In this document: positions 56,093 through 64,000 of the stretch, one piece after another
How the letters are laid out: each line of letters begins with the position of its first letter
How positions within the stretch are numbered: the stretch's first letter is position 1
NCBI GenBank assembly: GCA_963082975.1
Contig: OY720346.1
Coordinates: forward strand, 71,415,267 to 71,479,266
From: Labia minor
Taxonomy: Eukaryota; Arthropoda; Insecta; Dermaptera; Spongiphoridae
Direction: 5' to 3'
DNA length: 64,000 bases
Position numbers and translations under genes: made by a program
Notes under the pieces: generated by a model
Told to the model about the DNA's origin: nothing
Databases searched by the model: none
The model's input: only the letters and a program-made list of their open reading frames with translations

Positions 56093-57090
56093 TATCATTA
56101 TTATTCTTTTTTGTTTTTTGTTTTTGTTTTGTTTTAAACCCTGTCAATGACATCATTTTATCTTTAACACTTCCTTGATGATGCCATATTTTATTAAATA
56201 ATTTTTTATTATTATTTATCTCACATTCGAATAAAAAAATCGATTTTCTATCCATCTAACTATGATCAATTGAATCTATATATATATATATATATATATA
56301 TTTATCTGCACATTGCTCAGAATTTAAAATTGTTTCCATATATTCGTGTTTCATGACCTCTAGAATCCAAAAGTGAATTTTATTAACCGCAGAAATTAAT
56401 TTTTAAAAATGTGATATAAACATATTGCAAGGAATACAAAAAAAAGAATGTTTATAATATTTATATTTTGATTTTGATTTTTCTAATATTTACAATATTT
56501 CAATTAATCATATATTGGCCTTTTTAACTTATTTAACACATTGAAAACATTAACATTGTGACTACATTTTCTCTTTTAATTTTTAGGATAATATATACAT
56601 GTTGTGATTCATCAGCGCAAAGAATACAATAAAAAGAAAGTCTACATATCAAATTTTTAAAAAATAATTTCTGCGGTTATTGAATAGATATTTATATAAT
56701 ATATAGCCTATTTTCAAATAGAGATATGCAAGAATATTGTGATTTAATTTCATCGAAATCGGTTCAGCCAATTTTGAGTCTATATGCTCACAATTTTCGT
56801 ACAGTCAGACAGACATGAAAAATTCTAGTCACTTTTGGATTTTAAAGAACACATGAAACGCAAAGATATGCAAAATTGTTTAAATTCTGAGCAAAGTGCA
56901 GACAAAACCATTTTTTTATATATATAGATTATTATTATTCTTTTTGTTTTTTGTTTTTGTTTTATTTTAAACCCTGTCAATGACATCATTTTATCTTTAA
57001 AACTTCCTTGATGATGGCATATTTTATTAAATAATTTTTTATTATTATTTATTCTCACATTCGAATAAAAAAATCGATTTTCTATCCATC
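56093..57090. repeat. Composite: direct repeats around a family N fold-back
   Basis: About 160 bp at 56098-56256 recurs nearly unchanged at 56929-57090 in the same orientation (AAACCCTGTCAATGACATC, CGATTTTCTATCCATC). Between them are two family N pieces in opposite orientation: 56302-56410 forward and about 56655-56910 reverse (TGCACATTGCTCAGAATTTA and its complement; AACCGCAGAAATTAATTTTT and its complement). No coding capacity. The similar small frames on the minus strand simply reflect the duplicated segment. Confidence 0.7.
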
Positions 57091-57509
57091 AAAAAAGAAA
57101 AAAAAAATGAAGTTAAATTAGATAGAAAAAATCTGGTTCCCTATTAAATAAATTTGTTAGATTTACGTAATTAAGTATAAAAACGAGAGAGTGAGAGGAG
57201 AGAGAGAGAAGAAAAAAATGTAAGTCGAAATCAAATATTTGCTCAATAAACCTCGTTAACTGGTTAAAAAAACTGTCCCAGACCCAGATGGCCTTAATGG
57301 CCACCAACCAACCAGGAGAAAAACAAAAAAATATATAAAAATAAATAAATAAAAACAACACTAACTAGATGGATACAAAATTGGAGATGAACCATGCCAA
57401 ACGAGCAGATAGAGATAAAAAGGGTTTTTTTTTTCTTTTGTCAAAATTCCCCTATTCGTCTTGCATTTTGAAAATAGAAATATTTTCATAATGATTTTTG
57501 TAATTTATA
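57091..57509. other. AT-rich spacer with (GA)n
   Basis: (GA)n at about 57185-57210. Nothing else recognised. Confidence 0.4.
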
Positions 57510-58159
57510 TACGAGGTCTGTTCAAAAGAAAAGGTGAATTTTGAATTTTCTCGAGCTGTGTACGTACGATTATTGAATTTTTTTGTTATGTTGGTACACA
57601 TATATTTCTCCTATGTTGGCATTATCAGCCATGTTGGATTAGTAGTTTGTTTTTGGCATCTGGAAATGTTAGTCACATTTTGTTTGTTTTTCGATTTTTC
57701 ACTACAAAAACATAATAAGGAATAGTACAAGGAAGTTATGCAATGTTTGCCTGAAGCAATCTGGTTCAAACGATCGGAATTGTGGAAAAACATATCTTGG
57801 ATTTTGCATCACAGTAATTCACCAGCTCACACATCATTGGTTATTCGTGATTTTTTTGGCCAGAAACAACACCTTAATGCCTCAACGACCATATTCACCA
57901 GATTTGGTTCCCTGTGACTTTTTCCTATTCCTAAAACTGAAGAGTCCAACGAAAGGAAAGCGTTTTACCACAATTGATGAGATAAAGAATCGAAGAACAT
58001 ACAAAATGTCACTAACTTTTTCAGTTGTCAAAAACAGCCAACTAATCTAAAATGGCTAATTATGTCAACAGATGAGAAACATGTATACGAACAGACCAAA
58101 AAATATTTCGATAATCGAATGTACAAGCCTCGTGAAAATTCTTTTGAACAGACCTCGTA
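57510..58159 (+). mobile_element. Mariner, internally deleted, both TIRs and TA sites
   Basis: Left TIR TACGAGGTCTGTTCAAAAG and right TIR CTTTTGAACAGACCTCGTA, with TA on each side. The interior keeps the N-terminal start region (57534-57725) and, after a large deletion, ELWKNISWILHHSNSPAHTS and YSPDLVPCDFFLFLKLKSPT. In the DD34D triad the second Asp is replaced by Ser (HHSN), and stops and a frameshift are present. At about 650 bp it is half the usual 1.3 kb. It is the source type for the MITE at 23347-23675. Confidence 0.85.
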
Positions 58160-58639
58160 TATATTTATATGAGAATATTAAAAAAAAAATTAATTTTAAA
58201 TAGGATTATTCATTTTTTATTATAAAAAACGAATTGCAAATAAATAAATTCGGTCAGCGCGTGAGTCTAACAGCCCCAATTCGTCAAAGTTCCGTTGGTC
58301 ACGAAACACCCTAATACCTTCGTTAGACATGTATTACGGGATAATTTTTTTTTTTTTAATTTAAATCCCATTGTGAATAGTATATACTTTTTTCTAATAT
58401 TCTCTCTTTTCGTTTATTATATTAATTATATTGAATTTGTTTCTCAATATATATATACAGGAATGAAAATTGATTTTGATTTTGTTTCTTTTTTTTTTGT
58501 ATTTTTATGAATAAAAGCTGCTAATTCAATGAAAGTTTATGAAAAGCATGGTGGTCTTTGTTTATGTTTATATTTATATTTAATAAATAAATAGAGAGAG
58601 AGAATACAAGCGAAAAAAGAAGTGCATTAATCGAGTAGA
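58160..58639. other. AT-rich spacer
   Basis: Nothing recognised. Confidence 0.4.
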
Positions 58640-58957
58640 TTGAATTTCCTGTCCAGGAGTGCGGTACTCGTGGCAACAGGCGAACGCCCTGTATATATGC
58701 TCCTCATCTGTATATGTGATTGGGCCGTTGGGAGTGTGCAAGAGGGGAGAGAGGGGAGGACCGTGGCCTTGCTACGTCCAGCCAGGCCAGACGGGCTGCG
58801 TCCGGCCCGCGGAACATGCCTAAATACGGCCTGTGGAGGTCATCGAGTATTTAAGCCTAATCCAACACGAGTCCAGTCCCCCAAACCACCCCCGACACAG
58901 ATTACTACCAACCCATCCCTTATTCTCCCACAATCCTGTCACCTTTCAATTTTTCAA
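58640..58957 (+). other. GC-rich unique island with an open frame
   Basis: The most GC-rich stretch of the window (58735-58850), with several CpG sites. A frame without an ATG start is open from 58640 and runs on into HINE A12. The peptide is rich in Pro, Arg and Gly and matches no family I know. It could be a promoter or 5' exon CpG-rich segment, or part of an unrecognised element. Confidence 0.25.
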
Positions 58958-59556
58958 ATTTTCGATGTTCAGATTTTGATGTTTTTATACGTTTTGAAGG
59001 TTCCTGAATCATTTTCACTAAGATTGAGAAAAATGTCTGTGTGTGTGTATGTATGTATGTATGTATGTATGTATATGTGTATGTATGTAGACAAGATTAC
59101 GCAAAAACGGTTTGAGCTAGAATCATGAAATTTGGTACATGGGATTTATTCAAAATTCGTAGTTTTCTATCAACTTTTGAGAAATGTAGCTCAACCGGAA
59201 GAGGGTCATTACCTACAACGTTTTGATTTTTTTACTCTGAAGTAACCGTAATAATAAAGATATATGTTTAATAATTTTTCATATGATTAAAAATTGTATA
59301 AAACTGCTATATATAGAATTTCAGCTTGATTGAATCGCTGAAAGTACCAGAATTAATTTTTTTAACACTGCAAATCTCACGCGCCAACACGTGACGTGGT
59401 GCCATCAACAAAGATCCAAACATGCGCTGATTTAATCAATATTATTTATTAATTTTAATTTATAATTTATAATTAATTAAATTTAATTTAAATATAATAT
59501 ATTAGGTTGTTTAATACAATTTAAATTGCGAGATAGTCGAGTGGAGACACTCCAGC
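58958..59556 (+). mobile_element. HINE family A, copy A12, nearly complete
   Basis: Starts AATTTTCGATGTTCAGATT (the 5' hairpin itself is lost). (GT)n/(GTAT)n at 59037-59088; core ATGAAATTTGGTA at 59125-59137; TATA-like CTATATATAG near 59310. CACGTGACGTGGTGCC near 59388-59404, AT-rich half, 3' GCGAGATAGTCGAGTGGAG plus ACACTCCAGC at 59556. One of the best-preserved copies for the internal blocks. Confidence 0.85.
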
Positions 59557-60086
59557 TATTTTTTTTTCTCATCCCTATTTGCATGCCACTCCTTTCTCAC
59601 CTGACGGATCTGACTCATTTTTCAATTACTTTTCCATTCTAGAATCTTTTATCTCGGCCTTTTCAAATATAATCACCATTAGTAGAGGAAGACAATTTGG
59701 TTAACGATGCATAACAGAAAGAGATTAGAGGATGGAGAGATTAAAATCCGCAGCTTTTCGGGGAGATTCTATACTTACCTCCCAAAATCTTCCATTCGTC
59801 CCTTCTCATTAATTATGCAGAATAATAAAAAAAAAACTCAATCTTTTCCAAAGAAATCATATTTACATTCAAGTTAGATTAACTTTTAATAACGAAATAA
59901 AATGAAAAATAAAAATAATTCATTCTACCACGATAATTGATCAATAAGTGAAGTTAATTAACAATTTTTTTTTTATTGATTTATCAAAAAATTATTATAT
60001 TAAATATTTATAATAATCTTTTCTAGATAAAACAATTAAATTAAAAAAAAATAATAATAATAAAATTGAATATGCATTAACCAACT
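59557..60086. other. AT-rich spacer
   Basis: The stretch 59570-59820 is less AT-rich and unique; no gene recognised. Confidence 0.4.
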
Positions 60087-60325
60087 AATTAGAGCAGTGA
60101 ATATCAAACTTTTTTTTTTACCGCGGCACACTTTTAACGGTTTAAAAATTTGGCGGCACACAAAGAAAAAGATAAGTGTAAAAGTTTACCATATTGAAAA
60201 AAAAGTGATCCCAAAAACGGTTTACCTTTGTTTTTTAGAACCATATTGAAATAATTTAGAAAGTCGGAAATGTTTAAGAGCCTCATAATCTCGCGGCACA
60301 GTGGTTGAGAATCACTAAATTAGAG
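60087..60325 (-). mobile_element. hAT-like MITE, family C, copy 3, perfect TSD
   Basis: The element 60095-60317 is flanked by the perfect octamer AATTAGAG (60087-60094 and 60318-60325). Its ends are CAGTGAATATCAAAC and GTGGTTGAGAATCACTA. The body is the uninterrupted form of the copy that A10 split, with GCGGCACACTTTTAACGG and CGCGGCACAGTGG. Confidence 0.85.
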
Positions 60326-62039
60326 TTTCGAATTATTAATATTTCGGAATTTAATGGGTTAAGTATCACTATTATTAACATAAGAAATTAAAATATTTCA
60401 TCTATTATATATAATTTCATAAATATAATTAATTTTTCATAAAAGAAAATTATTTGATAAAAAAAATATAAATATACAATTGAATTTAATTAATTTATAA
60501 TATAAAAATATAATAAAAATAATAAATAGAATTTAATAAGTTGGAGAAATGTGGTCGTTGTAGTGTCATAATCTTTTTAATCCGGCACTTAATAAATATA
60601 GATAATTAAAAATTTTATATCAATTGTTACATCATAACACGAATTGAAAAGAAAAAAAAAACATTTGATGATGGTATATGATAAGGAAAGAAAAATGCGC
60701 ATAAAGTAAATATATCAATAAACTTGAAACTTTTCACCGAGGGTTTAAATATAAACTATTCTTATTAAATTTAATAGGTGATTTAATTTTGATTTATTTA
60801 ATTTTATATTATGTTACTTATTAATATTTGTTCTCTTAAATGAAAAATGAAATATTGTTTAATTGATTACCCACATCTACATTATCAATGATAAGAATTC
60901 ATACATCTTCTTTTTAGACAGATGGATTGAAGGAAATATAATTATATAGTTCAATTAAAAGTTTTTCATTTAATTTATTTTATAAATTTTCAGAGAAGTT
61001 ACTAAAGTTTAAGTTACCCTTTTGCCTCTCTCTTACCAGCTCGTTCTCATTGTATAATTATAGATCTACATAAGTTTATTTATAAAAAGGAAGGATGTAT
61101 CTGATAATTTAATACCCCACTACAAAGTGTGGTTTAAAGAGACTTCATATCGGAATAATTTTCAAAATAATAAATGATCTAAATTTAAAGCAATAACTTC
61201 TATCTAACTTGGTATTATCATTAAACAAAACCTAATTTACTAATAGAAGTAAAAAACAAATTTATATACCTATATATATATATATATATATTATAAAATA
61301 TAATAATTTCTTCTATAATTTATAAAATATATATAAAGATGATATATACTTTATTTAATACCTGTACAAAATTTAAATAAATAAAATATATTTAAGGGGA
61401 TTCCCGCGACATGAGGGAGATTTATTAGAAAGTTGATTAGTATTCATAGTGACAGTTTATTAGATTCAAAGAATTCAGAAAAGGTCATAAGAATTCATCC
61501 GCCCCCCCCCCCCTTCCCAATATTGCAAATTATTTAGTTTTTTTGAGAAAATTTTAATTTATAAAGATACGTATGATTTTATTTTTTTTTTTTAATTTTT
61601 ATTGAAATAAAAATTGAAATTAGCTGAATTGTGGGAAAAATTTGATTTTTTTTTCTTTTATATTAATAAATTTTAATAAATTTTAGAATAAATAATAACA
61701 AGATCTTTTCAATTGTCTAAAAATATTATATCTATTATACATAAATTGATAAAAATGTAAATGAAAAGGAAGGGAATGAATTCAAAGGAGTTAAAGGTTA
61801 AAGGACATGATCAAAAAAATCATTAAGCTATGTGACCAGAGGACATTAATCTTAGAAATTATTTATATTGAAAGTATTTTCTTTCAAATTAAATCAAAGA
61901 TTATTAAAACCATTCATGATTAATTAATAATTGATAAACATTTTAGTTAAATTGAATAACCGAAAAGTTTTGTTAACTGTAGAGTTTTATCTTATCTTAT
62001 CTTATTATACTAGAGCAAAAATTATATATATATATATAT
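60326..62039. other. Long AT-rich spacer
   Basis: (TA)n at 61270-61292 and a C run at 61502-61514. No recognised repeat, RNA or coding feature in 1.7 kb. Confidence 0.4.
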
Positions 62040-62985
62040 TTATATATTTTTGAGATATTAAACCGTTCCAAGGATTTTTTTGAAATTCACATCATAGATA
62101 ATATATATAAAAAAATCGATCAGCATTGGTTTCCGCCTCGGGAAAAATTAACTTTATAAGTATTTTCTTAATTTAAAATAGTAAATTTAAATGACGTCAC
62201 CAACTACATCATCTATATTGAAATTTGTATACTTTTATAATTGATATTGTATAAATAATTTTTTATATTTAAAATATTTTAAAATTTAAATTTCGAAATA
62301 AAATTAAAAATATTTATTTTAATAATGTTTTAGGATATAAAATATATTTATCGTTCCCCCACCCAAAAAAAAAAATTATTCAGCAACATATAATATATAT
62401 GAACAACTATAAAGAAAAAACTTTTTTTTCTTTAATTAATATTCATTTAAAATGATAATTATCTTATTTCAAATAAATTGTTGAATAAATTTGATCTAAT
62501 AATATTAAATAAATTATATTATATTAATTAAAATGTTTTTTTTAGATTATATTATAAATAATATAAATGATATTCGATTATTATAAATAAAAAGAAAAAA
62601 ATATAACCTCCTTAATCCTCCTTTCTTAATTAAAATATAGACAAGTACAGGTGTCAATATAATTTCAGAAATTATATTATTATCAGTAGTAATCCTTGTG
62701 GTCGAAACAATCTATAAGCTATTGCTACTTTGAAATATATAATATAGGATCAAATATTTTATCAAGTAAATTTTTTTAATATATTTTTCATCTTGAAATG
62801 AAAATCAAATTATTTTAATTTGTACCATTTTAGGAAACAAATTTTTCAAAGGTCATTTTTAGAAAACCCATTTAACAATTGTAATAAATAATTTAAAAAT
62901 TTTTAAAGTTTATAATAATAAATTGTATACATTTTTTAAAGGGTCGAGTGATAGCTCGGTGTTCCAAGTAGTTCATTATTATATT
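62040..62985 (-). repeat. Family L element, copy 2
   Basis: Reverse of 41578-42400: GATGACGTCACCAACTACATC near 62200, GACAAGTACAGGTGTCAATAT near 62640, and the hairpin end CGAGTGATAGCTCGGTG at 62944-62960 followed by TTCCAAGTAGTTC. The terminal stem is CGAG/CTCG. A family K-like module with CCGCCTCGGG lies at the other side. Confidence 0.6.
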
Positions 62986-63914
62986 ATTTATATTTTTATA
63001 AATGAAAGTAATGTCATGGTCTTATATATATATATATAGTCCCCATTTGTATTCTCAAACAATTCTATTTATAATAAATAAATAATTATCTAGTTAAGAT
63101 TCATGTTTGTTTTGTATAAGTTACCTAATCGGTGGCTGTTTACAATCTTATATGAATGCATAGTGAAAAAAAACACCGTTTACCGATTTCCGCGTCTTCC
63201 ACTTGAACTTTATAATAGGATAATCGCATACTTTTAAGCAACTAATTGCCGTACAAATCCCCTCCCCCCCTCCGTATTTCCTCCTCCTCTACCAGACTGG
63301 ACAATCAACAACGGGTTCTGTTAATATTAGATATTATTCGTTATTATAATAATCTTATATTTTCCTAGAGTGGAGAGTCTTCAGTCACAATTTGGTTCTG
63401 GGAAAATATTTTTACACTCTTGAGAACCTGCCATAATGAGAAAAGAGAAGGAGAGGAGTGAAATGTGTGGGCTGATGGAATAAAACATAATTACATTACA
63501 GTGTATTGTAAGGGATACTTATTTTTGTAAGTTCACGAAAGAACAATGCAAATGATAAAAAAGCAACTGTGTGGGTTCGATTCCCGTAAGACCAGTTAAT
63601 TCAATTTCAATAGAGACATCCTTCATCGTTTCGCAGAGTGATGCCTGGCCTTGAATAGCATTGAATGGATATCAAAAGGCCCACACTAATCAACAAATGG
63701 TACATTCAATTAATAAATAATCCCCAGGGCCGTTGAATTCATCTCCCCACTCTTGTTATAGGTTTAGGTGTGATTTAATAGGTTAATGGACTTAATTTCT
63801 TTTCAACGATTGGTGAATGATCCATGAGAAAATTCTAAGAAAATTTGCCCAATCTTAAAAATAATAAATACATTCTAATTTTGCTAAGGATCATTACCTA
63901 TATGGTATTTATTA
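62986..63914. other. Unique spacer
   Basis: The stretch 63180-63310 is less AT-rich with a C run at 63258-63269. A B-box-like GGTTCGATTCC sits at 63574-63584 without a matching A box. No gene called. Confidence 0.35.
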
Positions 63915-64000
63915 TTACAAAGCGTCATTGGGTGTGTGGGTAGCGAACCTGCCTCACATTCACATGGCCCCGGGTTCATGTCCCGGGCCTGGCAAGGGAA
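63915..64000 (+). mobile_element. tRNA-derived SINE (family H-like), cut by the window end
   Basis: GTGTGGGTAGCGAACCTGCC (A box side) and GGTTCATGTCCCGGGCC (B box), then GGCAAGGGAA, matching the SINE head at 32005-32090. The rest lies beyond the window. Confidence 0.7.

Noticed and set aside
56061..57058. Two minus-strand frames sharing KKLFNKI and KDKMMSLTGFK
   Set aside because: The similarity comes from the 160-bp duplicated DNA segment; there is no evidence of coding selection.
63563..63600. tRNA or SINE suggested by GGTTCGATTCC
   Set aside because: The T-arm is poor and no A box or D-arm lies at the right distance.

Overview
The window is strongly AT-rich animal nuclear DNA built almost entirely from transposable-element remnants and simple repeats. 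I found no host protein gene, rRNA, functional tRNA or CRISPR array that I could support. Mariner transposase fragments, a Ty3/Gypsy-type LTR element, pieces of a non-LTR reverse transcriptase, tRNA-derived SINEs and many non-autonomous elements point to an invertebrate, probably an arthropod. That placement is inference; no species marker is visible.

The dominant signal is two dispersed families of short elements that share one architecture. Family A is about 560-600 bp, with 14 copies at 12 loci. Family B is about 640 bp when complete, with 7 loci. Each has a subterminal inverted repeat at both ends, an internal simple repeat, and a small hairpin just outside the 3' subterminal repeat. Insertions sit between T residues with no clear target duplication. 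This is the layout of Helentron-associated non-autonomous elements (HINEs; DINE-1 of Drosophila is the classic case). Two insertions fall inside other recognisable repeats (A10 in a hAT-like element, B7 in a mariner fragment), so their ends can be read against the uninterrupted repeat. A third family (K/L) also ends in a hairpin and shares internal modules with family B.

Layout: 1-5.6 kb has a promoter-like patch at the left edge, a mariner remnant, a TA-type MITE, two hAT-like MITEs side by side, and a broken LINE reverse-transcriptase end. From 6 to 15 kb come HINE copies A1 and B1-B3, two more hAT-like MITEs and two K elements. From 15 to 30 kb come mariners with visible transposase or terminal repeats, A2-A6, a 610-bp long-TIR element, and tRNA-derived SINEs. 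From 30 to 49 kb come a second LINE fragment, more A and B copies, a fold-back palindrome at 43 kb, two SINEs of another family nested in other elements, and a hAT-like element interrupted by A10. From 49.5 to 53.7 kb lies the one element with a long open frame: an LTR retrotransposon with near-identical 801/802-bp LTRs, PBS, PPT and a 638-residue Gag-protease protein. It lacks reverse transcriptase, RNase H and the integrase core, so it could only have moved with enzymes supplied in trans. From 54 to 64 kb come more HINE copies, a composite direct/inverted repeat, a mariner with both ends, a hAT-like MITE with a perfect 8-bp target duplication, and a SINE cut by the window end.

The parts relate mainly as parasite and supplier. 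HINEs need an autonomous Helentron, the MITEs need hAT or mariner transposases, the SINEs need a LINE, and the Gag-protease element needs a full Gypsy. None of these suppliers is intact here.
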